Of a stretch of 7,126 nt of DNA, positions 1 through 5,763 are shown in pieces (the first letter of the stretch is position 1; the number at the start of each line of letters is the position of its first letter). Source of the DNA: Actinomycetes bacterium (lineage in GTDB: Bacteria; Actinomycetota; Actinomycetes; Mycobacteriales; Mycobacteriaceae); NCBI GenBank assembly GCA_023417985.1, contig JAEZDV010000078.1:1-7126 (forward strand), given 5' to 3'. A model generated the notes under the pieces. That model searched no databases. It had not been told where the DNA came from and was given only the letters and a program-made list of their open reading frames with translations. The position numbers and the translations under genes were made by a program.

Positions 1-56
1 CGTCCCACGGGACGACCGGCCCGGCTCGCGGCGTTTCTGACAGCAGGGGCCGGCCG
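1..56. other. Left-edge intergenic stretch with weak inverted repeats
   Basis: This is the short stretch downstream of the hydrolase stop codon on the minus strand. It holds a small palindrome, CGTCCC-AC-GGGACG at 1-14, and a 7-bp inverted repeat CCGGCCC (16-22) / GGGCCGG (47-53) with a 24-nt loop. Either could contribute to transcription termination of the minus-strand hydrolase gene. The first is too tight and the second has a long loop, and neither is followed by a T-run. The window edge cuts off the context, so no firm terminator call is made. Confidence 0.25.
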
Positions 57-803
57 TCAGTCCGGTCGGGATGACGTCGCGGCTGCGGCGATCACGCGGG
101 CGAGGTCGGCGGGGCGGCTCCACATCGGCCAGTGTCCCGTCGGGAGGTCGATGACGTCGATGTGGTCGAGGTTCGACACCTCGGCGAACATGGGATGACC
201 CGCGTCGGCCAGCTCCATCACCTGCGCGCCCGGCATCGAGCAGCACACCAATGTGGTCGGGACCGCCCGACGCGCATCGTTGGTGAGCTCCACCCGCCCG
301 CGCAGCACCGGGCCGGGTTCCGGAACAGCCCGGGCGCGAAAGCGCTCGAGGGCCGCGGTGCTCAAGCCCTCGAGGCTGGCCTGCTGCCCGAGCGTGTCGA
401 AGGGCGGCAGGGGAAACTCGTCCAGATCGCCGGGCGCATCCGCGGCGAAGACACTGCCGGAGGCGACGGGGCCACTGTCGACCCACACGACTCGGCGGAC
501 GAGCTCGGGATGCCGATCGAGCACGAGGCTGACCGGGGCGTTCGCTCCGCTGTGTGCCACGAGCACCACCGGTCGGGTCTCCGACGCTTCGGCCTGAGCC
601 ATGGTCTGTTCGATCGCCGTCACCTGATCGTCGAGCGTCCGGGACGCCCGCCCGGGATCGCGCTCATCGAGGCCGGGAAGGGTCATCGGGACCGCATCCC
701 GCCCATCGGCGGTCAGGTGCTCCAGCACCTCGTCCCATCCCCACGCCCCCAGCCAATGGCCGGGGATGAGAATGATGGCCGGGTTACTCACATTGTTCGT
801 CAC
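57..803 (-). CDS. Alpha/beta hydrolase (EstC-like esterase family)
   Basis: A 248-residue protein of the alpha/beta hydrolase fold, probably a soluble cytoplasmic esterase; the substrate cannot be told. The N-terminal strand and oxyanion loop are seen as IILIPGHWLGAWGW (10-23). The nucleophile elbow is AHSGA with Ser85, an A-x-S-x-A variant of the usual G-x-S-x-G. The catalytic His is His224 in TGHWPMWSRP near the C-terminus. The acid is less certain; Asp109 in VVWVDSGP is one candidate. No signal peptide is visible. The start is the GTG at 801-803, preceded on the minus strand by GGGAG (817-813) at 9-nt spacing; a second in-frame GTG four codons later is possible. The gene is divergent from the WYL regulator, which may control it. 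Length fits the family (about 230-270). The family call is strong; the function is generic. Confidence 0.87.
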   Translation of the reverse strand: MTNNVSNPAIILIPGHWLGAWGWDEVLEHLTADGRDAVPMTLPGLDERDPGRASRTLDDQVTAIEQTMAQAEASETRPVVLVAHSGANAPVSLVLDRHPELVRRVVWVDSGPVASGSVFAADAPGDLDEFPLPPFDTLGQQASLEGLSTAALERFRARAVPEPGPVLRGRVELTNDARRAVPTTLVCCSMPGAQVMELADAGHPMFAEVSNLDHIDVIDLPTGHWPMWSRPADLARVIAAAATSSRPD

Positions 804-894
804 AACCCAATGCTCCCGCGCCTCCGGGACAACGGTATGTCACCATTTTCGACATGATTTTCCGGCCGAGACGAGAAACGATCCGGGGTGGGAC
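804..894. promoter_or_regulatory. Divergent promoter/operator region between hydrolase and WYL regulator
   Basis: This 91-bp region must carry the promoters for both divergent genes. It contains the hyphenated inverted repeat ATGTC-N9-GACAT at 837-855, the most operator-like element present and near the middle of the gap. On the minus strand TACCGT (837-832) fits a TANNNT -10 box, but no convincing -35 accompanies it. On the plus strand no clear -10/-35 pair is seen. Binding by the adjacent WYL protein is an inference from position only; 5-bp arms can occur by chance. Confidence 0.4.
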
Positions 895-1614
895 GTGAAG
901 CGCGCGGAGCGGCTCCACGCCCTGTCCGAGATGCTGCGGCGCAGCGGATCGCGGGGATGCACGGCCGAACATCTGGCGAGAGAGTTCGGGGTGTCGGTGC
1001 GGACCGTCAAGAGAGACCTCACCGCACTCGAGAACAGTGGCGCGCCGATCTGGTCGCGTCCGGGGCCCGGCGGTGGCTACGGGCTCGTCGCCCGCGGCAC
1101 TCTGCCGCCGGTCAGCCTGACCCCTGTGCAGGCGGTGGCGCTACTCGCGGCGGTCTCCGCCGCACCCGACGCCCCGTACGCCGATCTCGCGCTGGCGGGC
1201 GTCCGGAAGATCATGGACGTGCTCGATCCACAGACGCGAGGAAAGGCGGACGAGCTGGCCGGCCGTGTCTGGGTCGACGCGCTTCCCACTCCGCGCACGA
1301 TCAAGTCGGCGCTGGAGGAAGCGATGGCCGAACAGCGCGTGGTGCGCATCCGGTACACCTCGGGTGACGGCGACACGACCACCCGCGACGTCGAGCCGGT
1401 GATGTTCGCGTCCAGGAACGGCCGTTGGTATCTGATCGGCTGGTGCAGGTTACGCAGCGACATGCGATGGTTCCTCGTGTCCCGTATCGCGCACGCCGGC
1501 ACCACAAGGATTGCCTGCAGCGGCCACGACATCGACGAGATCGGCATCCCCCCGTCGACAGCACGACCCGTGAACGACCGAGTCGGTGACGCTCTCGATC
1601 GACGTCTCCGGTGA
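895..1614 (+). CDS. WYL-domain transcriptional regulator (YafY/DeoR-like, short form)
   Basis: A 239-residue DNA-binding regulator. Residues 3-60 form a winged helix-turn-helix (HTH_11 type; recognition region FGVSVRTVKRDLTALE) ending in the glycine-rich wing RPGPGGGYGL. A linker domain follows, then a WYL domain at about 138-205 with the name motif Trp178-Tyr179-Leu180 and the downstream R-x-F-x3-R-I signature (Arg191, Phe193, Arg197, Ile198). WYL domains are known to bind ligands, often nucleic-acid-like or nucleotide ones; the ligand here is unknown. The protein ends soon after the WYL domain and lacks most of the C-terminal WCX extension of the usual 310-330-residue members. The GTG at 895 is chosen because homology begins at once (VKRAERLHAL); a longer frame back to an ATG at 766 would run into the opposing hydrolase gene. 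It probably controls itself and the divergent hydrolase. Its stop lies 6 bp from the convergent TetR stop. Confidence 0.88.
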   Translation: MKRAERLHALSEMLRRSGSRGCTAEHLAREFGVSVRTVKRDLTALENSGAPIWSRPGPGGGYGLVARGTLPPVSLTPVQAVALLAAVSAAPDAPYADLALAGVRKIMDVLDPQTRGKADELAGRVWVDALPTPRTIKSALEEAMAEQRVVRIRYTSGDGDTTTRDVEPVMFASRNGRWYLIGWCRLRSDMRWFLVSRIAHAGTTRIACSGHDIDEIGIPPSTARPVNDRVGDALDRRLR

Positions 1615-1620
1615 GTGCAG

Positions 1621-2292
1621 CTAGCTGCTGGAGGCGAGCTGCGCGGACGCCACCACCGCCGGGAGCGCGGTAACCGCGAGGTCGACGAACTGTTCGCGTG
1701 TCAGCGCGGAGACGCCGTCCGGATCCGGGGCCGGAGACGCCGATATCCCCTGCTGTTGCAGCCACGCGATGGTGATGTCCTCCACGAACGCCACCCAGCC
1801 GCGGACGGCGAGCCGGACGGTGGCGTCGGGATCGATGCCGATGCTCGGCAGATGGGTGACGGTGCGCTCGACCATCGCGCTCCGGGTGTCCTCGAAGACC
1901 GTCCGCATGTCGGGATCCGCGCTGACCGAACCCCGCAGCATGGAGACGTAGGTGTCGGGGCGCTCGGTGACGTAGTCGACGTACGCGACGACGGTGCCGC
2001 GCAGCATCTCCATCGGCTCCAGGTTCTCGTCGGGCGCGGTGCGTTCGAGCATGTCGTGGCTGATGTGCCGCACCACCGCCACGTGGAAGTCGTGCTTGGA
2101 CGTGAAGTAGTGGAACAGGAGTCCGCGCGACACCCCGGCCCGATCGGCGATGTCTTCGACGGAGATCTGATCGAGGGGACGACTTGCCAGCAGTTCCACC
2201 CCGAGCTCGATCAGTTGTGCGCGACGTCGCTGCGGGCTCAGACGGGTCCGCCGTCCCACTTTCCCGGAACTGTTGCCCTTCACGGTTCCCAT
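1621..2292 (-). CDS. TetR/AcrR-family transcriptional regulator
   Basis: A 223-residue repressor-type protein. The N-terminal TetR DNA-binding domain spans about residues 20-70, with the helix-turn-helix in ISVEDIADRAGVSRGLLFHYF and the usual SKHDF after it. Residues 80-215 form the all-helical ligand and dimer domain, which is not conserved enough to name an inducer. A basic N-terminal tail (KVGRRTRLSPQRRR) precedes the HTH. The ATG at 2292-2290 has a well-placed minus-strand AAGGA seven bases upstream. The gene is divergent from the BVMO operon across a short spacer that carries a perfect palindrome over the BVMO -35 box, so it is very likely the operon's repressor and possibly its own. The inducer may be a pathway ketone, alcohol or lipid; that is inference. 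The position matches that of virS beside mymA in M. tuberculosis, but VirS is AraC-type, so the regulator is not orthologous. Confidence 0.9.
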   Translation of the reverse strand: MGTVKGNSSGKVGRRTRLSPQRRRAQLIELGVELLASRPLDQISVEDIADRAGVSRGLLFHYFTSKHDFHVAVVRHISHDMLERTAPDENLEPMEMLRGTVVAYVDYVTERPDTYVSMLRGSVSADPDMRTVFEDTRSAMVERTVTHLPSIGIDPDATVRLAVRGWVAFVEDITIAWLQQQGISASPAPDPDGVSALTREQFVDLAVTALPAVVASAQLASSS

Positions 2293-2302
2293 GCAAGCAT
2301 CC

Positions 2303-2313
2303 TTATTGAATAA
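2303..2313. repeat. AT-rich palindrome TTATT-G-AATAA in the TetR leader
   Basis: A perfect 5-1-5 inverted repeat in an otherwise GC-rich genome, lying between the TetR start codon and the 7-3-7 operator. It overlaps the AAGGA ribosome-binding site of the TetR gene by two bases on the minus strand and lies where a TetR -10 element would be expected, though no canonical TANNNT box is clear. It may simply be the AT-rich melting region of the TetR promoter. Confidence 0.4.
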
Positions 2314-2315
2314 TC

Positions 2316-2332
2316 GTCAACAAAGTGTTGAC
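2316..2332. promoter_or_regulatory. Candidate TetR operator: perfect 7-3-7 palindrome
   Basis: GTCAACA-AAG-TGTTGAC is a perfect inverted repeat with 7-bp arms and a 3-bp spacer, a size and symmetry typical of TetR-family operators. Its right arm contains most of the -35 hexamer (2328-2333) of the BVMO promoter, so bound repressor would block RNA polymerase. Its left arm gives a TTGAC on the opposite strand, which could serve TetR gene transcription and allow autoregulation. Symmetry and overlap are seen directly; recognition by the adjacent TetR protein is inferred. Confidence 0.72.
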
Positions 2333-2363
2333 CGTGCCACTTCTACGCCCTAATCTCAGATAC
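2328..2363 (+). promoter_or_regulatory. Near-consensus sigma-70-type promoter of the BVMO operon (predicted leaderless)
   Basis: TTGACC (2328-2333) is separated by exactly 17 bp from TAATCT (2351-2356), an excellent match to primary sigma factor -35/-10 spacing and to the actinobacterial TANNNT -10. Transcription would be expected 6-8 bases after the -10 box, at about 2362-2364, which is the A of the BVMO ATG or the bases just before it. No Shine-Dalgarno sequence lies ahead of that ATG. The mRNA is therefore predicted to be leaderless, a common arrangement in mycobacteria and relatives. The -35 box sits within the palindromic operator. Confidence 0.72.
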
Positions 2364-3947
2364 ATGAGTCTTCCGGTTACAGACACCTCCGCCGGTGATA
2401 CCACGCGCCGGATCGATACGCTGATCATCGGCAGCGGGTTCGCCGGACTCGGCGCCGCCATCAAGCTCTCCCGGGCCGGGAAGGAGTTTCTGGTCCTCGA
2501 ACGCGCGGACGAGGTGGGTGGCACCTGGCGCGACAACACCTATCCCGGCGCCGCGTGCGACGTGCCGTCGAACCTGTACTCGTACTCGTTCGCCCTCAAC
2601 CCCGGCTGGACCCGGTCGTTCTCTCCCCAGCCCGAAATCCAGGCGTACATCACCTCCGTCGCCGACAAGTACGACGTCCGGCGACGGACGATCTTCGGCT
2701 GCGACGTCCAGGAAGCACGCTGGAACGAGGGCACGCACCGCTGGGACGTCCGTAGCACCCACGGCAACTTCAGCGCCAAGCACCTGGTGTCCGCGGTCGG
2801 CGCCCTGTGCGAGCCGGCACTGCCCGATATCGCCGGCATCGAGGACTTCGGCGGCGAGATCTTCCACTCCGCCCGCTGGAACCACGACGCGGACCTCGCC
2901 GGCAAGCGGGTCGCTGTGATCGGTACCGGTGCGTCGGCAATCCAGATCGTGCCTGCCATCGCGGGCCGGGTCGCGCACCTCGACGTGTATCAGCGCACCG
3001 CGCCCTGGGTGCTCCCCCGCGCTGATCGTGAGTACACGAAGGCGGAGAAGTTCGCCTTCCGCCGCATCCCCGGATTCCAGCGGTTGTCCCGCACGCTCCA
3101 ATACCTCATGAGAGAGACGCAGGTCGTCGGACTCACCAAGGCACAGGTGTTCATGAAGCCGCTCGAACTCGCGGCGCGCATCCAGATCCGCCGGGGCATC
3201 TCCGATCGAACGTTGCGGAAGAAGGTGACCCCGAATTTCGCCATCGGATGCAAGCGCATGCTCATCTCGAACAACTACTACCCCGCACTCGACCGTCCGA
3301 ACGTCGACCTGGTCACCGACGGGATCGCCGAGGTCACCGCGGACGGCATCGTGACGAAGGACGGCACCACCCGCAAGGTCGACGCGATCGTCGTCGCCAC
3401 CGGGTTCCACGTCACCGACTCACCCATGTTCGCCGGCATCTTCGGCAAGGACGGCCGTTCTCTCGCAGACGTTTTCGACGACACCGGAATGCAGGGCTAC
3501 AAGGGCACCACGATCGCCGGGTTCCCGAACCTCTTCTTCCTCGTCGGCCCCAACACCGGACTGGGCCACACGTCCATGGTGTACATGATCGAGTCCCAGC
3601 TCAACTACCTCGTCGACGCGATCGACACCATCGACCGGCACCGTCTCGGCACGGTCGAGGTACGTCGGGAAATCCAGGACGACTACAACCGCGTTCTCCA
3701 GCACGCACTGGAGAACAGCGTGTGGAACAACGGGGGTTGCGCAAGCTGGTATCTCGACAAGCACGGCAACAACACGACACTGTGGCCCGGATTCACCTTC
3801 GAATTCCGCCGCCTCACCAAGCAATTCGACCTGGATGCGTACAGCGCCGTCGCAGAGTCCGACCTCACCTCCTTCCCCGCCGGCCACACCGCCGGGGCCT
3901 CCACCGAGCGCACCTCGCGCGCATCCCGGAAGGCTGCAATCCAGTGA
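2364..3947 (+). CDS. Flavin-containing Baeyer-Villiger-type monooxygenase
   Basis: A 527-residue FAD- and NADPH-dependent monooxygenase of the class B flavoprotein group (BVMO), related to EthA/MymA and rhodococcal BVMOs. It should convert ketones to esters or lactones, or oxidise S or N centres. The FAD Rossmann motif GSGFAG is at 23-28, with Glu47 ending the second strand. GGTW (52-55) and the NTYPGAACD stretch follow. The BVMO fingerprint F-x-G-x3-H-x3-W is at 162-172 (Phe162, Gly164, His168, Trp172) but is followed by Asn173 instead of Pro/Asp. The NADPH motif GTGASA is at 187-192 and the ATG motif at 345-347. GPNTGLGHTSM (395-405) and the C-terminal NNGGCASWY region complete the family pattern. 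The ATG at 2364 is preferred to the GTG at 2325, which lies inside the operator, upstream of the -10 box. The stop overlaps the SDR start by 4 nt. It heads an operon resembling mymA; ketone oxidation is inferred. Confidence 0.92.
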   Translation: MSLPVTDTSAGDTTRRIDTLIIGSGFAGLGAAIKLSRAGKEFLVLERADEVGGTWRDNTYPGAACDVPSNLYSYSFALNPGWTRSFSPQPEIQAYITSVADKYDVRRRTIFGCDVQEARWNEGTHRWDVRSTHGNFSAKHLVSAVGALCEPALPDIAGIEDFGGEIFHSARWNHDADLAGKRVAVIGTGASAIQIVPAIAGRVAHLDVYQRTAPWVLPRADREYTKAEKFAFRRIPGFQRLSRTLQYLMRETQVVGLTKAQVFMKPLELAARIQIRRGISDRTLRKKVTPNFAIGCKRMLISNNYYPALDRPNVDLVTDGIAEVTADGIVTKDGTTRKVDAIVVATGFHVTDSPMFAGIFGKDGRSLADVFDDTGMQGYKGTTIAGFPNLFFLVGPNTGLGHTSMVYMIESQLNYLVDAIDTIDRHRLGTVEVRREIQDDYNRVLQHALENSVWNNGGCASWYLDKHGNNTTLWPGFTFEFRRLTKQFDLDAYSAVAESDLTSFPAGHTAGASTERTSRASRKAAIQ

Positions 3948-4771
3948 GCGAATTCGAAGGCAGGGTCGTCGTCATCACGGGAGCCGGGTCGGGTATCGGG
4001 CGGGCGCTCGCCGTCGATCTCGCCGGTCGCGGCGCCAAGCTCGCGCTGTCCGACGTCGACGCCGTGGGTCTTGCGGAAACCGTCCGTCTCGCAACCGATC
4101 TCGGCGCAGAGGTGAAGTCCGACCACCTGGACGTCGCGCAGCGTGAAGCGGTCTTCGCATACGCCGAGGCTGTCGTCGCGCACTTCGGCAAGGTCAACCA
4201 GCTCTACAACAATGCCGGAATCGCCTACCACGGCGAATTCGAGCGATCCGAATTCAAGGACATCGAACGGATCGTCGACGTCGACTTCTGGGGCGTGGTC
4301 AACGGCACCAAAGCCTTTCTCCCGCATCTGATCGCCTCCGGCGACGGCCACCTGATCAACGTGTCGAGCCTCTTCGGCCTACTCGGCATGCCCGGCCAGA
4401 CTGCATACAACGCCGCGAAATTCGCAGTACGCGGATTCACCGAGTCGCTGCGTCAGGAAATGCTCATCGCCAAGCATCCGGTCCAGGTGACGTGCGTCCA
4501 TCCCGGTGGCATCAAAACTGCCATCGCCCGGAACGCCGCCGTGCCCGACGGCGACGACCAACCCGGCTTCGCGCAGTTCTTCGACAGCAAGCTCGCGCGG
4601 ACCACCGCGGAGCAGGCCGCGAAGACGATCCTGCGAGGAGTGCGAAAGAATCGGGCACGGGTGCTCATCGGTGCCGACGCCAGACTCCTCGACGGCTGGG
4701 TTCGCCTCGTGGGGCCGTCCTACCAGCGTGTCGTCGCGACCGTCGCGGGTCGAATCCTGCCCAAGAACTAA
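3944..4771 (+). CDS. Short-chain dehydrogenase/reductase (SDR), probable alcohol dehydrogenase
   Basis: A 275-residue classical SDR. The dinucleotide motif TGAGSGIG is at 12-19; Asp37 at the end of the second strand (LALSDVD) suggests NAD(H) rather than NADP(H). NNAG is at 89-92. The active site is Ser142, Tyr155 and Lys159 (Y-N-A-A-K). The position usually filled by the catalytic Asn is Asp114 in VDVDFWGVVNGT. The start is GTG at 3944, overlapping the BVMO stop as GTGA, with GGAAGG (3928-3933) ten bases upstream; the frame is open far upstream only because it runs inside the BVMO gene. Tight coupling to the BVMO suggests it interconverts the alcohol and the ketone substrate. It matches Rv3085 (sadH) of the mymA operon in family and approximate length. 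The exact substrate is unknown. Confidence 0.92.
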   Translation: MSEFEGRVVVITGAGSGIGRALAVDLAGRGAKLALSDVDAVGLAETVRLATDLGAEVKSDHLDVAQREAVFAYAEAVVAHFGKVNQLYNNAGIAYHGEFERSEFKDIERIVDVDFWGVVNGTKAFLPHLIASGDGHLINVSSLFGLLGMPGQTAYNAAKFAVRGFTESLRQEMLIAKHPVQVTCVHPGGIKTAIARNAAVPDGDDQPGFAQFFDSKLARTTAEQAAKTILRGVRKNRARVLIGADARLLDGWVRLVGPSYQRVVATVAGRILPKN

Positions 4772-4780
4772 GCTGCGCCG

Positions 4781-5698
4781 ATGCCACAGCTACCTCTGCG
4801 CCTCGTCCGGGCAACGTTGCGTCCCCTCTACCGGCTCACTCTCAACACCCGGTTGCCGTACTCGGTGCAACGTCGGTTGCTCGAGGCCGCGGCACCGATC
4901 CAGCCCTTACCAAAGGGCACCGTCGTGCGCAGGATCGAACTCGGCGGCAGGCCCGCGGAGCGGGTCACCGTCGGGGCGACCGAGCGTCCGACGGCGGTGC
5001 TCTATCTGCACGGCGGCGCCTACACTTGCGCTTCACCCGCCACCCACCGGTCGCTGGTCGCACATCTCGCCGCCGCGACCGGGTCGGTCGTGTACGCACT
5101 CGACTACCGACTCGCCCCGGAACATCCCTATCCCGCCGCGCTCGACGACGCGGTCGCCGCGTACATCGACCTGATCACCGAGCACGGGTTCGACGCGACG
5201 AAGACACCGATCGCCGGCGACTCCGCGGGCGGTGGCCTCTCGGTCGCCACTGCACGTCGGCTCATCGACCGGCACGGGTTCACGCCGGCCGCGCTGGGCC
5301 TGCTCTCCCCCTGGGTCGACCCGGGTTCGCGCACCGTGCCGTTCGACCGGGATGTCGTCATCAACACCGCGTGGGTGTTCGCGTCCGCCGACGCCTATCT
5401 CGGCACAGGTGACGCGACCGATCCCGGGTACGCGCCACTACACGGGGACCTCACCGGGCTGCCGCCCACGCTCATCCAGGTCGGCACGACCGAGGTGCTC
5501 TACCCGCAGATCCGCGAGTTCGCGAAGAGGCTGCGCGCAGCAGACGTCGATCTGGAATACACCGAACAGCCCGAACTGTGGCACGTCGCGCACCTGCAGG
5601 CCGGGCTCGTGAGGGAAGCGGCCGAGGCGGTGAACGAAGTCGGAGCGTTCCTCCGGACGCACGCGGGCGGCGACGCGGCCACCGGCGCACACGACTGA
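4781..5698 (+). CDS. Alpha/beta hydrolase, HSL/LipR-type (GDSAG) esterase
   Basis: A 305-residue esterase of the hormone-sensitive lipase family (alpha/beta hydrolase fold 3). The oxyanion-hole motif HGG is His77-Gly79 in YLHGGAY. The nucleophile motif GDSAGG is at 146-151 with Ser148. DYRLAPEHPYPAA (108-120) is the usual family block. The acid appears to be Glu238 in QVGTTEVL, where many family members have Asp, and the His is His268 in LWHVAH. The N-terminal 45 residues are basic and amphipathic and probably form a cap; no cleavable signal peptide is clear. The ATG lies 9 nt after the SDR stop with no good Shine-Dalgarno sequence, suggesting translational coupling. In context it would hydrolyse the ester made by the BVMO. 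Its closest functional parallel is LipR (Rv3084) of the mymA operon. The family call is firm; the substrate is inferred. Confidence 0.91.
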   Translation: MPQLPLRLVRATLRPLYRLTLNTRLPYSVQRRLLEAAAPIQPLPKGTVVRRIELGGRPAERVTVGATERPTAVLYLHGGAYTCASPATHRSLVAHLAAATGSVVYALDYRLAPEHPYPAALDDAVAAYIDLITEHGFDATKTPIAGDSAGGGLSVATARRLIDRHGFTPAALGLLSPWVDPGSRTVPFDRDVVINTAWVFASADAYLGTGDATDPGYAPLHGDLTGLPPTLIQVGTTEVLYPQIREFAKRLRAADVDLEYTEQPELWHVAHLQAGLVREAAEAVNEVGAFLRTHAGGDAATGAHD

Positions 5699-5713
5699 CG
5701 GTCGCGTAGAGGC

Positions 5714-5740
5714 GTCGGAGATCTTATAGTGGGATCCGAC
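5714..5740 (+). promoter_or_regulatory. Candidate promoter: -10 box TATAGT framed by an inverted repeat
   Basis: The 65-bp gap before the DUF1707 gene holds TATAGT (5725-5730), a strong -10 match, about 34 bases before the ATG. No recognisable -35 is found at 16-19 bp spacing. The -10 box is flanked by a perfect 6-bp inverted repeat GTCGGA (5714-5719) / TCCGAC (5735-5740) whose centre falls within the box. This could be an operator, or the stem of a weak hairpin ending the upstream operon. It suggests the DUF1707 gene is transcribed separately. Confidence 0.42.
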
Positions 5741-5763
5741 AATTCGACCGGACGGCGGATCTG

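Noticed and set aside
1..53. Inverted repeats at the left edge as a firm terminator
   Set aside because: The arms are short, one has a 2-nt loop and the other a 24-nt loop, and there is no T-run; kept only as a low-confidence note.
766..894. N-terminal extension of the WYL regulator from an ATG at 766
   Set aside because: It would overlap the opposing hydrolase gene and fill the shared promoter region; the added 43 residues look unlike any domain, and family similarity starts at the GTG at 895.
895..2292. WYL and TetR regulators as part of a phage-defence or mobile island
   Set aside because: WYL regulators often sit in defence loci, but no nuclease, ATPase, helicase, toxin, integrase, att repeat or CRISPR element is present and codon use is uniform with the neighbours.
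1301..2296. 331-codon open frame antisense to the WYL gene and overlapping the TetR gene in another frame
   Set aside because: Arg-rich, low-complexity translation without motifs; both overlapping genes are clearly real.
2325..2363. GTG at 2325 as the BVMO start
   Set aside because: It lies inside the palindromic operator, upstream of the -10 box of the operon's own promoter, so it would not be transcribed from that promoter.
2343..3410. 355-codon open frame antisense to the BVMO
   Set aside because: A shadow of the BVMO gene caused by high GC; no recognisable motifs, and the sense strand carries complete BVMO motifs.
3248..3943. Long upstream extension of the SDR reading frame
   Set aside because: It lies wholly within the BVMO gene in another frame and gives an Arg/His-rich translation typical of out-of-frame GC-rich DNA.
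4492..5412. 306-codon open frame across the SDR/hydrolase junction
   Set aside because: Arg/Pro/Gly-rich out-of-frame translation; it conflicts with two well-supported genes.
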